DNA from: Forficula auricularia
Lineage: Eukaryota; Arthropoda; Insecta; Dermaptera; Forficulidae
Direction: 5' to 3'
DNA length: 64,000 bases
Assembly (NCBI GenBank): GCA_024734495.1
Contig: JALMQS010000851.1
Span: forward strand, 295,606-359,605
Made by a program: the position numbers and the translations under genes
Notes under the pieces: generated by a model
Databases searched by the model: none
What the model was told of the DNA's origin: nothing
The model's input: only the letters and a program-made list of their open reading frames with translations
Part shown: piece by piece, positions 35,300 to 46,868 of the stretch
Layout: the number at the start of each line of letters is the position of its first letter
Position numbering within the stretch: position 1 is the first letter of the stretch

Positions 35300-35430
35300 G
35301 TTACATCTCGGAGTTCAAGCCAAGTGCCCGGATTGCATTTTTGATATTCGGGTTCAATTCCAGAAGGAGTCAAACAATCCTTCTGGCATTATAAAAATAA
35401 TCCACAAGAACTCAGATCTAGTAGTTATTA
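35300..35430 (+). mobile_element. tRNA-derived SINE fragment
   Basis: GTTCAAGCCAAGTGCCCGGA, then B box CGGGTTCAATTCCAG, and a body ending TAAAAATAATCCACAAGAAC. Related to 30058-30235. Confidence 0.6.
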
Positions 35431-35504
35431 TCTTCCTCTCTTGATTTCTCCCTCCATAGCAGCAATTCGTTTTTTATACTATAACTTTGATATGTCTTTT
35501 ACTT

Positions 35505-36247
35505 TTACTTTACTATACAGGGTATGGTCAAGTATTGTAATCGTGCATGAAAAAAGTGTTTTTTTTCCTTCTTTTTTTCGAAATATCTCAAAAACGGCTG
35601 AAGCTATTGATTAAAAAAATTGAGCGAAACCATGGCATTTCGCTATACAAAAAAGCTCTAATAAGTGAACATCGAAAAAATTATATTTTTCGAGATAATA
35701 ACTGCTTTTGCAAAATGTCGTTTAGTCTGTCTGTTATTCTGTTATTATGTTAGTTAGTCTGTGCGTTACCAGATTTTTGTGGACGAGCTAGCTCAAAAAC
35801 TAGTGTGAATATCGAAACCAAATTTCACACGTGGTTTTGGTCCATTGAGATTAAGAGCTGATTAGATTTTGGTGCATATCGACCCAAAATTAAGGGGGGT
35901 GGAGGGGGAGGGTTAAAAATTAAAAATCTAGGCCATTTCAGCAAACTCAACCAAATTTTGTATACATAATCAGTGGGACCCCAGAAGTCTAAAAATGCAA
36001 AAACTAACCGCCCAAAATGGGGAGAGGGGAGTGGGGGGGGGGGGTCAAAAATTGAAAATCTTGGGCATTTACCAAACTCAACCAAATTTTGTATATATAA
36101 TCAGTGGACCCCCAGGAGTCTAAAAATGGAAAAACTAACTCCCCTACATGATTATAAATAATTTTATTAAATATTAAATTTAAGAGAGGGGCCAGGTTGT
36201 ATGGTAAAGTCAAGTGGATGGCGACATCAGAACACTTCAGCTTATTT
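35505..36247 (+). repeat. Family A TIR repeat
   Basis: TTTACTTTACTATACAGGGT to TTCAGCTTATTT, with three modules. Confidence 0.82.
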
Positions 36248-36699
36248 AAAAATATAAACAACCTTTCGTCATTGTATTTTACATATTTCTGAGTATTAGT
36301 ATTTATTTGAATTAGAAAAATAGCATTTTATAGATAATACTGGAATCATTAATCTTGCCTTTGGCCTCACTTTTTCCAAATTTTGAACTTGTCTATAATA
36401 TAATAAATAATTACCTATTTCTATATAGATTACGGCTTATTCGGTCAGCATTCATAATTGACTTTTTCCAGTCTTACGAATGACCTTAATATTTTACATC
36501 ACATTTTTAAACATTAAATAAAAGTACTCGTAGTCGTCGCATATGGGAATAGAGAAACCATTTCATCTAATTAATTACATAGAATCAAGGAAAAATTATT
36601 AAACTCATCATTGCTAAAGAAAAAAAATATAAAATAGATATTTTTTTAATATTTAAATAAATTTGTAATCTAAATATTAATTTTTTTTGCAAAGAAATT
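36248..36699. other. Unassigned AT-rich sequence
   Basis: Nothing recognised. Confidence 0.3.
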
Positions 36700-36839
36700 T
36701 CCTCTGGAGAGAGACGGACTGGTTGAAATTTTAATTGAATATAATGGAAGGCAGCCCAGAGGTAGTGAGGAAAGAAAAAATTAACACATATAAAATAAGG
36801 TGTAATTTATTGGAATCCTTCCCCCTTTACTTTCAAACC

Positions 36840-36871
36840 GACGTTTCGGAGAGATTTTTCTCCTCCTTCAG
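36840..36871 (-). ncRNA. Hammerhead-like motif 9 (core damaged)
   Basis: On the minus strand CTGAAGG in place of CTGAAGA, then stem II and GAAACGTC. Probably inactive. Confidence 0.4.
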
Positions 36872-36998
36872 GGTTTCAAAGGGTCAATGAATTAAACAAA
36901 TAAAATGTTTCCTTCTTCTCTCCACAGTAGTGTTCAAAATCTTTCTTCTTTTTTAACAAAGGCATACCCCCTCCTTTTCTTAATTAGATTTGAAACCC

Positions 36999-37031
36999 CT
37001 GAAGAAGGAGGGAAAAATTCTCCGAAACGTC
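36999..37031 (+). ncRNA. Hammerhead-like motif 10
   Basis: CTGAAGA, extra A, stem II GGAG/CTCC, GAAACGTC. Upstream AACC(C) can pair with downstream GGTT to form stem I. Confidence 0.55.
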
Positions 37032-37139
37032 GGTTTGAAAGGAAAGGAGGAAGGATTCCAATAAATTACACCTTATTTGATATGTGTTGATTTTTTCTTT
37101 CCTCACTACCCCTGGGCTGCCTTCCATTACATTCAACTA

Positions 37140-38350
37140 AATATTAATTTTTATTAAATATAGAAAATATTTTAATTATTATAGATGTGACAAGATTTAA
37201 GTTTACGAATCAGAAAAACAACTTTCTAACGATTTATTTAAAATAATACCCAATTAGATTTCTTTGTCTAATCGGATTGAATATAACAAAATATATGTAT
37301 ATAGAGAAGAGACTTTTTTGTTAATGAAATTTTCCAAAATCCGAGATCATCTTAATTTCTAAATTCTTCGAATGAAATAATTATGACCTTGCCCGAAGGT
37401 CTACTAACGTTTAACCCAACAGAGATAATATAATTGATTTTCTATAGAGATAATGTTGTCTGTTAAAAGGTTTTCGGTGACATTCTCTTTATTTGAGTGA
37501 CCCTTTTACTGGTATTTTAGTTCTATATGTCGAAGACCAAGGTCTGCGTGTGACGCTCTCATCATTAACTTCTTAGAAAGCAAAGTGGATATAGATAGAT
37601 AGCAATTTGTTTTAAGATCTTGAATATGGTGTTTAGGTAACCAATATTCAATCGAAAAGAAAACGGGTTCATTTAATCAGAGCTCGAATGTCACACATGG
37701 CTAGTTGAGACAACTGGTCACTTTTGGTCATTGAAGCTGAATAACATTTTGCGCAAAAGTGACATGGTCTCTCGAGCTAAAGCCTGCAAGCTAAATTCCC
37801 TATCTGGCCAAAAAAACTCTCTTATTACATTTGCCAGTTAACCCCCAGGTCTTAGAACAATTTCCCAGGTTTATTTTAGGGAGAGATAAACATGGCCATG
37901 GGTAAAACGAAACTGATCAAATATGCAAAATATTATTCGCTTCTAGTGTTCCCTTTATATGCTTCATGTTTTCATTTATATGTAGGAACATATTCAATAT
38001 ACATACCTATATTTGTATAAATCCCTAATACATATAATTAGAGTCAAGAGAGCATGAGTAGAAGTATTCCATAATCACATCATCTATTATTGTAACATGC
38101 AGACTGCAGGGGGGCATTACCAGGGGGCTTATAATGGACCCCCCTCTCACTGAAATCATCTAGCTTATACTATATACCTAGATAATATAGATACATATTT
38201 TATATAAATATAAATGCACGAAAATCTAATATAAAATGTTTTTTTTTAATCCAATTCTATATTAATTTATCATATATGTAGGTATATCTAGATGATTTTT
38301 TTTTCAAATTTGAGTTCCCCCGAAATCGTTTTCTGGGTCCCTATGTAATC
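37140..38350. other. Unassigned intronic sequence
   Basis: No gene or repeat family recognised. Small G run near 38109. Confidence 0.3.
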
Positions 38351-38351
38351 T

Positions 38352-39166
38352 TCTTAATATATATAAAAAGAGAAGGTGATGTTTCATCTATCAACCCACA
38401 GCCTAAACCGCTTGACCTAGAAAGATGAAATTTGAAGTGTATAATCTTTCAACGATTTATGGGTGTGCTAAGAAGTGATTTTTTTTGAAATTCTAACTCT
38501 AAATGGGGGAAAGGGCCCAAAAAAATTTTTCAGAGTTTTTCAAGATTTCTTAAACCAGAAAAGATATCAATATGGGCTTAGTTTAGAAAAGTGAGCAGTG
38601 AAATACAAAAAAACATATTCAAGTATTTTGCTCTATTTGTCCTCGAAAGGGAGATATACTCATTTTGGGGTAAATTTTTGAATTTCTTAAAGTGCTCTAT
38701 CTCCTCGAGTTTTTAAGTTTTAGCATTCAAAATTAGTACATACGTTTATTAATGTTAACTCTCGGAATATTTTTTTATTTTTTTGAAATTTTACCCCTGA
38801 ACTGAAAAATGGGGGATTTTTGATTTTGAGGTCTAAAACATAAAAGACTTCGTATCTTTCTTACCCATGGACCAAACTCAACCAAATTTTGTATACATAG
38901 CCACTAGAAGGCTAGACATTTAAAAACTAACCACCCAAAATGGGGAGGGGGGTCAACAAATGAAAATTCTTGCCCTTGGACCAAACTCAACCAAATTTTG
39001 TATACATAATCTGTGGACCTCTAGGGAGATAGAAATGCAAAAACTGGGTGCGGCGGTGTGGTGTACAGTATGGGGGTGGAATGGGTGGGAAGGGTACGGA
39101 GGTGGAATGGGGTTGAGGTGGGGGGTCGGGGGCGTACCCCCCTGGCTAGCAAGATGCCCGCCCGCT
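38352..39166 (+). mobile_element. Non-autonomous Helitron, copy 2
   Basis: Left end TCTTAATATATATAAAAAGA, same body as 27191-28079 and right end CCCGCTAG|T. The 3' hairpin is partly eroded (GCCCGCCCGC). Contains the same two family A-type modules and a shorter G-rich part. Confidence 0.8.
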
Positions 39167-39470
39167 AGTCTTATTATATTGTATTTTGAATAGAAATGAA
39201 AACAAATATGAACTATTAAATTATATATTTAAAATAGCACAACGAAAAGTAATTAGACAGTAATTCGCAAGTATTAGAAAATGTATATACCTAATATAAA
39301 GACCAAGAAAATGGTTAATATTTCTGTTCTCATGTCTTTTACTTATATTTCGTAGAATAGAATACTTCAATTCCCCGACGTACTGAAGAATGAAATAAGT
39401 GGCAGAACAGAATTCAATCATTATCAACCTATATTAGGTTTTAGCTTACATATTAATGAAAATATATTAT

Positions 39471-39562
39471 TTGACCTAAATTCATTCTCGTTAATAAATT
39501 GATTAAATATCGCGAGTTGATTTTGAGAGAAATTTCCATCTTTCTTTCTCAAATAGACACTC
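39471..39562 (+). repeat. Dispersed repeat, partner of 18268-18356
   Basis: TGACCTAAATTCAT, then GAGTTGATTTTGAGA and CTCAAATAGACACTCATT recur in the same order at 18268-18356. Confidence 0.6.
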
Positions 39563-40635
39563 ATTTTTTTGCATAAAATATTTAGTTTAGTAAATATTAA
39601 AACTATATACAAGGGTCCCCACAGGGGGGGGGGTTAAGATGCAGACTGCATCATTGAAATTTCTGGGGAGGGGTTGAAAATTTTGCAAAATTAGCATTAT
39701 ATGCTAAAATTAAAAACGGTCAAGTTAATACGTCAATATTCTGTATATCAGGGTGCACCCCCCCCCCCCAGCTACATGACTCACCCCCCATTTTCATAAA
39801 AAATAATTATAACTTCCATTAACCCTTTCTAAGCTTCCTCAATATCAATTCAAGTGAGATTTAAATATTTATTAAATTTGAAAATTAGATGAAAAAATAA
39901 TTAAAATTATTTTTTATCTGATTTTTAAATTTGGATAATTTTTAAAAGTGTAAATTTCCATACAACATATAGGGCAAGTAAAAAAGCGAATTAATAGTTT
40001 GAAAAAATTACTCACCCGTTTGAGTAATTAAAATAATGTAAATCTAGTTATTTTTCTCAGCGTTGTTAGGCTATAAAATAATAATAAATAAATCGTTATT
40101 TGATCAAATGCATTCTAGATCAGATAAAATGCATAACTAGGTCGATTCACTTATTCTCTATTACTCTCTTTATTTTGAAATATTATTATAATTTTATTTA
40201 TCTTCTCTGTCCGTCATTCTTCTGTCTTGGAAGAATGGACCATCTCTTTAGGGAGTGATCTAGAGCAGAACTCAAATAAATAATTGGCAACTGTTTCAAT
40301 GGTAATATTTTCTGAAGCTGGATCAGAAACGCTCATAGTTAAAAACTCGCCACTTGAATTGTACTTATATAATGACAAGTAAATCTTAACTGAATCTTAG
40401 GAAAATATTTTGTGTTAATTCCACTTTCCATTTCAGTAGAAACATGTCGACCTTAACTGTCTCCATCTTAGGACTTTATGTGCAGAGATACATTTAGTTT
40501 GCCCCAGGCAACTGATCGTTTTTGGATTCATAACGCAAGATGATAAGAGAGGCCACAATTCCAATGAATCGATCGAGTTCAATTGGCGTCAACCAAATAA
40601 ACTCTCTACATTCAATAAGAATTAATATTAAATAA
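39563..40635. other. Unassigned intronic sequence
   Basis: Short G and C homopolymer runs near 39627 and 39760. No gene recognised. Confidence 0.3.
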
Positions 40636-41264
40636 ATAAATAAATAAATCTTTATTACTCGACCTGCTTAGAGGCACAAGTCCTCGGTGGCTAGGTCAAC
40701 CAAACATCAATACAAATTAACTACAGAAATTAATAAACATCAATAAAAATCGATTACAAGAAATCAACAATTAACAAACAAGAAAGAAATAATAATAGAA
40801 ATGTATACTCATTAACAAATAACATGACCATTTGACCATATTTTTTCATCAAAAGACAAAACGTAATTTAAAAACCCGATACCAGGAGCAAACGACGCAT
40901 TAGCCATCCCGGCATTTGCCATAAGTTGTTAAGGAAACCTGGTCAAAACCTTAACAAGGATGGTATGACTTCTCTCTACCCCATCTAACCTTTGCTTGTG
41001 AGAACTTAAATTTTAGGACATTAAGACTTGACAAAATTTATAATTGACTTAATCATAGGGAGCAGAGGACTATAATCCCAAGTAGTAACAGACAGACTGT
41101 TCCACAAATCAATGCCACATCCTACCAATGAATGTAAAACGATATTTTTCAAGAATCTTGACTTACGAATCATTTTCCTATGATCAGCTCTTCCTAATTA
41201 AATTGGTTCCTGAAATCTATTCAATATTTCCTCCCAACTCCTAAAACCATTATACACTTTGAAA
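40636..41264 (-). pseudogene. LINE 3' end with reverse-transcriptase C-terminal remnant
   Basis: Read on the minus strand, the phrases DHRKMIRKSRFLKN, VGCGIDLWNSLSV and MIKSIINFVKS end in a stop near 41030. This resembles the R..F..RVV..WNSLP...SF K motif at the C-terminus of CR1/L2/Jockey-like LINE ORF2. A 3' UTR with GACTTGTGCCTCTAAGCAGG follows, then an AATAAA-like site and a (ATTT)n tail (seen as AAAT repeats at 40636-40652). The 5' side runs into the assembly gap. Confidence 0.65.
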
Positions 41265-41364
41265 NNNNNNNNNNNNNNNNNNNNNNNNNNNNNNNNNNNN
41301 NNNNNNNNNNNNNNNNNNNNNNNNNNNNNNNNNNNNNNNNNNNNNNNNNNNNNNNNNNNNNNNN
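41265..41364. other. Assembly gap (100 N)
   Basis: Exactly 100 N, directly at the outer edge of the left arm of the giant palindrome. Confidence 1.
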
Positions 41365-43537
41365 TACAAATTCAATTCGATTTTTTGCCAGTGGAGGTTT
41401 CACTAAAAGTGGCCCAATGTTTGCGGGGAGCGTAAAAATTTTGGTTCGATATTCACACTAGTTTTGAGCTAGCTCGTCCAATAAATTTGGTAACACAAAA
41501 ACAATTGCATATTTTTGATAAAAAAATTATCTCGCAATTTTTCGATGTTCATCATTGTGTTTTTACGGTTGCGCTCAATTTTTTTAATCAGCTGTTTTTG
41601 AGATATTTCGAAAAAAGAAGGAAAAATCAATTTTTTGCCATCAGCTACCGGTTTCGCCCTGGCGGCGGTAAAATTGCCCTTTTTTGAAGTTTCTGGGCGA
41701 GTAGTTTTGGCAAAAAAAATACGTGCTTGAAATTAACGTGAATAATGTGACGGCACTCGATTGTGACCATTAACCTACCTGATCCTAACATCGAGCCCGC
41801 GAGTGATTACGCTTTATTCGTTTTCATGCTAAAATAAAAATTTAACTATTGAATACTTTCATATATATTATTATATTAGTTTCTTATAGCATATTAATTA
41901 ATCATTTTGATCACGAAAAAGATCGTATGGTCAAACATTAATGTTTAAAGTTATTCTTGATTACCTACCGTTTTGAGAAATGGATCAGTAATAATAGCAA
42001 TGTAAAGAGATAAAAATACGACTTCTATTTCATTTTTATAGAATTGACTGATTAAAAAACAACCTCGTATTATATATGAAAATATTTAAATAACTGCTAT
42101 TAATATATGATTAAATGGATTTAAATGTATTTTCAACAAATATTAGTTTAATATATTAATATTGGTTCAAATTAGGTAATTTTACAGTTTTTTTAATACA
42201 TACTTTTATTTTTATTTAATATATTTATATTATTAATTTTGAATAATTATAATATTTACTAAAACAAATATATATATATAGTTATTAAATATTTATTCTA
42301 TTATTTACTTACACAAAGATTTTTAAAGTGAAAATTCATTATCATCATCTCTAATTAAATAGAAGTGTCTATAACAAATGTTTTCTAAATATGACAATAA
42401 AATGATTTTTTTTAATAAAATAATATAATTAAAATAATAATAATAATATGTTATAATATATAATATAATAAGAATAATATAGAGACCGTTTTGTTGCACT
42501 CTATAAAAGTTCTCACGCCAAAATGTAATTTCTGATTATTAGATATGCTTTGAATATTTCTCAATAAAAGAATGGCTAGAAGATGCGCGTCGTTGAGTGC
42601 ACGCAGGCGGTGAGATCAGACTGCCAACTGCCAGGATTATCATCAACACACCATTATTAGGGTCTGAGAATGGAGAGGAGGGATGCGGCGTGAGTGCAAA
42701 CATGGTGAATAACAACAAATCAACAAAAACGGTTTTTTTCAAATTGTTGTAGGGTTGTCGATGATGTCTCGAGTGTGTGTTATCACAAGATTTCTGCATA
42801 GGGACCGTCATCGGTCACAACCAAGCGAGTGGCTAGATTTTCCTTGATTTTTACGGGGAACAATAACATGACTGGCAATTATTCTAAAACAATTATATAA
42901 ATAATACTTATATATACATATGTGCACCTACTTAAGGCTTTTCATTACCCTGTTGCAAGTTGAAATTTATTGGAGCATTATTCCATAAAAGTTTGGGATT
43001 CGTTGCACTAAAAATCCTCTCAAACACACAACCCATGAATGCCTTGACTAAGAAATGGACCAGCACGGTGAATGACCCGAGGCCGGGGCCCAAAACCGGG
43101 GATAGGCTCGTTTGGGAAGCGCTGCGTAACGCCGCCAACAAATTTGTACCGAAAATTGTGACCATTTTTAAAGGTTTGTGTAGTTTTCGTGGTTTTATTG
43201 AAAACATTAATTTTACAAAGATTGAGTAATTTTTGGAGACGACTGATAAGTGAAATTACGGTATTTATGAGGCAGTCCAAAAATGAAGATAATTCTATAC
43301 TATCTTTATTTATAAACCGACGTTTCGAAGGCTCCTCCTTTCGTTTGAAAGTCAGTGAAGGAAATCTGTCTTCCTCTGTCTGTGTAACACAATATATTTA
43401 TATAGTATAACATTTTCAGCAGAATTATAAATGTAGTAGCCATTATGATATACTATATAAATATATTACGTTACTGCCACTGAAAGAGGAGACAGAGGGA
43501 ATGTCGCATTGGATTTCCTTCACTGACTTTTCAAAAC

Positions 43538-43570
43538 CTGAAGAAGGAGGGGAGTAGTCCCCGAAACGTC
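43538..43570 (+). ncRNA. Hammerhead-like motif 11
   Basis: CTGAAGA, extra A, stem II GGGG/CCCC, GAAACGTC, then GGTTT for stem I. Left-arm counterpart of the motif at 55366-55397. Confidence 0.5.
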
Positions 43571-43921
43571 GGTTTATGAATAAAAATATTGTGGTACCAT
43601 TCTTTTTTTGGACTCATCAATATCCACTCAATTAGTTTTACAACCAAAAATTTGGCAACAGTTGTTTTTGTGTAATTTGCAAATTTTTTAGGAGGTCCGC
43701 GACCCCTCCGTAGACTAAATTCATGGGGTCAGTTGACTCCCGCCGTCTCGGATTCGAGCATGAAAAGATCTTTGAAGGGAAAGAATTATGAACGAATGGT
43801 GTTACTAGTAGATACTATGAAGAATGCTGCAGTGTCTAGAATTAGTGTTCATTGCTCGCAGTATCAGCACAGCAAGCGCGCGGGTGTTTTAGTCTATATA
43901 CAAGAAGGGAGGGAAAATGTC

Positions 43922-44337
43922 TCAGCATACGGGGAACAGAATAAGCATTCGCTGAACTGTTACCGACGCTACTCCCGGCAATCAATCACGTGTATCACTT
44001 GCACTGGAGTTTGGCTTGTGCAGTGCCGTTGGGTGGAAGTGGATCATGAATCATGTTGGTGGTCTCATCGCGGATCCCTGATCTGGCGTCCGTCACGTTC
44101 CGAGAACACAGGCCGAGAGTGGCTCACGCCGTCTCAACATAATCCCTCCCAGATCGGGGGAGACGTACCCGCCTCTTACGGAGTTACAACCCTGCCCAAG
44201 GAGGTAGCAACAGCGTCAGATGATAGACGATTGGGGGCATGCACACACATTCATACCACCACGTCTCGCTCACCCAGGGTGTTGCTCAGATTCGAGCGGA
44301 GTTGGGCTGTATGGAGGTGCCACCTTCAGCCTCTTAT
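43922..44337 (-). pseudogene. Antisense copy of the KCTD terminal exon
   Basis: The minus strand aligns along its length with the real terminal exon 54397-54962: shared stretches include ATGGAAGTTCTTTCTCTTGT just upstream, CCCCCGATCTGGGAG, GGATTATGTTGAG, ACCACCAACATGATTC, CAGTGCAAGTGAT and CAGTTCAGCGAAT. It is about 150 bp shorter, the glycine tract is collapsed, the splice acceptor CAG is lost and the frame is broken repeatedly. It lies inside the intron of the same gene. The 224-codon frame on the opposite strand (43733-44407) is only its antisense shadow. Confidence 0.85.
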
Positions 44338-44912
44338 TGTTTGGAACAAGAGAAAGAACTTCCATTGCACCAACACTCTTGCCTTCGTAACTGTTACAGG
44401 CCATTAACGTTTTATTAACAAGATCATAATAATTTATGATCAATTTTATCAGTCGATTTTTGAACTATTCATGTAGGTTGATTGTGGCCGCATTTCAGGG
44501 TTGGGCAGGTCAAATAACTGTATACATATGCATTGGTGGTGGCCAAGCCTACCCTCAGGAACGAGCCTACAATTTATTCTTCAAAAGTTAAAAAAAATGA
44601 GTGCATTTCAGACGTTAATACATTCTGTACGAATTTAAGAATACACTGCCACAAAAAATATAAATTAGTCCTCTATTATGCCTACTTTCTAAAACTATAA
44701 CATAATAGAAATTTACGTTAATGTAACTTGCACATTTTATATGTAAACCTTAAAAATTTATAGATCTGAGAATTTTATTTATATTAATTTCATTTATTTA
44801 TTTTTCGAGGATCTTAATTTCTCTTTAGAATAGGTGTTGACTCTCTTTGTTTGCAAAAAATAATAACACAGTTATATTTTTTTCATTTATTTTATTTTAT
44901 TGTTATATAATT

Positions 44913-44945
44913 GACGTTTCGACTATACATCCATATCATCATCAG
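44913..44945 (-). ncRNA. Hammerhead-like motif 12
   Basis: CTGATGA, extra T, imperfect stem II GATAT/ATAGTC with a bulge, GAAACGTC. Stem I is weak. Confidence 0.45.
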
Positions 44946-45192
44946 CTTTGAACAATCTTAGCTCTATTTGATCCAATCAAATCACATTCTGATTCATACT
45001 GAATATTATCAATTATTTATTTCTCTATTTTTACGAATGATCTATACGATACCACAAAGAACTTCTTTGTGTTATCGTATAGATCATTAAATAGTAAAAA
45101 TAGAGAAAAGAAATAATTGATAACTTGTAATATGTATTCAGATGAATCAGAATGTGATTTGATTGATCAAATAAATTTAAGATTGTTCAAGG

Positions 45193-45226
45193 CTGATGAT
45201 GACATGAATGTATATGTCGAAACGTC
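45193..45226 (+). ncRNA. Hammerhead-like motif 13
   Basis: CTGATGA, extra T, 5-bp stem II GACAT/ATGTC, GAAACGTC. Upstream CAAGG pairs with downstream CTTTG (one wobble) as stem I. Well preserved. Confidence 0.6.
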
Positions 45227-45345
45227 CTTTGATATAACAATAAAATAAAATAAATGAAAAAAATATAACTGTGTTATTATTTTTTGCAAACAAAGAAAAT
45301 CAACACCTATTCTAAAAAGAGAATTAAGATCCTTAAAATTGTAGT

Positions 45346-46724
45346 TTTATTCATCCAAAATGAACTTTATGTTTAAAAGATGAAAACACCAATGAATTTT
45401 ATCCTTTTTAAAGTTGTATAAAACAAATGTATTAGCAAATATTATAGAGGCAAATCGACTTTAGCATATATGACATACTCTTAAATCTCGGCTCTGGTCG
45501 TCAATAAATTGTTTAAAACATCGTAAGGGGGGTATTTGTGATAAAAATGTGACAGGAGACCTGAGATCTTAGGCCAGGATAAATACAAAAGTCAAATTAC
45601 AATTATTAAATTATAGGTAATAAAAGTGATAATGTAACGTTACGCGCTCAATGAAAATGTGTCAGATTGTGATACAGACAAGTTTGGGGGGGAGGGAACA
45701 GTGAAAACATAAAATTGTTTTAATAAAATTTTGAAAATTTTTGAAATTTTTTTTTTAAATTTAAATATAAAATACTAGGTAGTTTCACAAAGTTATCTTA
45801 TGTGAGGAAAATATTAAAATAAACAATTGTTGAAAAGTGAGGGAGTACATGTTTTTGTAAATCTAAACTATTATTAGTATCCCAGAAAATATTCTCAGAA
45901 TATTCTAAGCGCAAATAATAATTTAAATCTTCTTAGAATACTGGCGGCTATTGTGTGTTACCTGGGTTATTAGAGGTAAAGATTGCATATTATTTACTTT
46001 TCACGGTTTCAATCTAAAAACTTTTAAAACCACTAATTCGATTGAAATATAGACGTTTTCAATGATATAGATTTAAACTGTTTAGACTATACCGATTCCC
46101 AAAGCTAACAAGATTAGTTGCAGTGTTTTCTGTCAAAATAACACTTTAATTGTTTGTTTCTAAGTTATCTTTACCGATACTTTTAGGCTAATACAAAATG
46201 TTCATTAAACATAGAGTAACTACTTAACAGGGCATGTTAACAATGACATTTATATAATCTTTGTGTAATCATCTCTTGTATTTATTCTGTACTTTAAGAA
46301 AAATAGAAAATTTCCCCAGAAATTGACAAAAACTATTTGATTAATTGAATAACTCACTCTTGTTACCACTATTCATAACATCTATTCATAGTGAAATTTG
46401 TATATATATTTATTTATATAGAGAAACTGTAAAACACTGCCTATGTGTTTCTTGTTGTATATTTTTTTATTTATTAATTAGTCACTTCCATGCTTAATAA
46501 TTTTGTATGATATATTCTTTAAGATGGTCCAATAAAAAATCGAAAGTCTTCGATTTAGTAAAAAAATTGTTTAGAATTTATAAATTCAAGCAAGAAATTC
46601 AAGGTGTCTCTATAAAAAATCTATTTTTGGAGTATTGCATACACTCATGGGGACCAAGTCTTCATTTAACTATGCACTGTATAATATAGTGAGAGGTCTA
46701 GGGTGTTAAATGGCTGATTTAGAA
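45346..46724. other. Left-arm sequence without recognised features
   Basis: Reverse-complement partner of about 52430-53790. Contains the far end of the hAT-type MITE (to about 45495). No gene supported. Confidence 0.4.
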
Positions 46725-46868
46725 CCAAGGACCAGTGTTCACCTAATTTCACTTCCACTTTCATTTTCAACTAGAAGACAATAGATGAAAAGGTAGAATC
46801 TAAAATAATTCCACATAATCTGTTATACGGCACATCTACCACCGTGGCTCCACCCTTCAAGGCCGGCA
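46725..46868 (-). mobile_element. hAT-type MITE, decayed left-arm copy
   Basis: Partner of 52261-52419. The core (GAAGACAATAGATGAAAAGG, CACTTCCACTTTCATTTTC) is retained and the terminal inverted repeats are blurred. Its presence in both arms shows insertion before the inverted duplication. Confidence 0.65.

Larger units (their letters stand above)
36700..37135. repeat. Palindromic repeat with paired hammerhead-like motifs
   Basis: Arms of about 130 bp facing each other: GGAAGGCAGCCCAG..TAGTGAGGAAAG on the left, CTTTCCTCACTA..CTGGGCTGCCTTCC on the right, each ending inward in a hammerhead-like motif. Same family as 61.95-62.80 kb. Confidence 0.8.
44809..45340. repeat. Palindromic hammerhead repeat, present only in the left arm
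   Basis: Near-perfect 530-bp palindrome centred at about 45064. Outer ends are GGATCTTAATTTCTC / GAGAATTAAGATCC. It is inserted in the left-arm copy of the hAT-type MITE whose right-arm copy (53792-54249) is uninterrupted. Confidence 0.85.

Noticed and set aside
36840..37031. Bacterial-type terminator or integron-like inverted repeat
   Set aside because: The paired GAAACGTC motifs fit the hammerhead-type repeats found throughout this eukaryotic window.
41420..41700. Separate novel repeat next to the gap
   Set aside because: It is a corrupted minus-oriented family A copy, matching 57546-57860 in the opposite palindrome arm.
43733..44407. 224-codon open frame on the plus strand, longest in the window
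   Set aside because: It is the antisense strand of the decayed KCTD terminal-exon copy; it has no domain, odd Cys/Trp/Ser-rich composition and no counterpart in the right arm.
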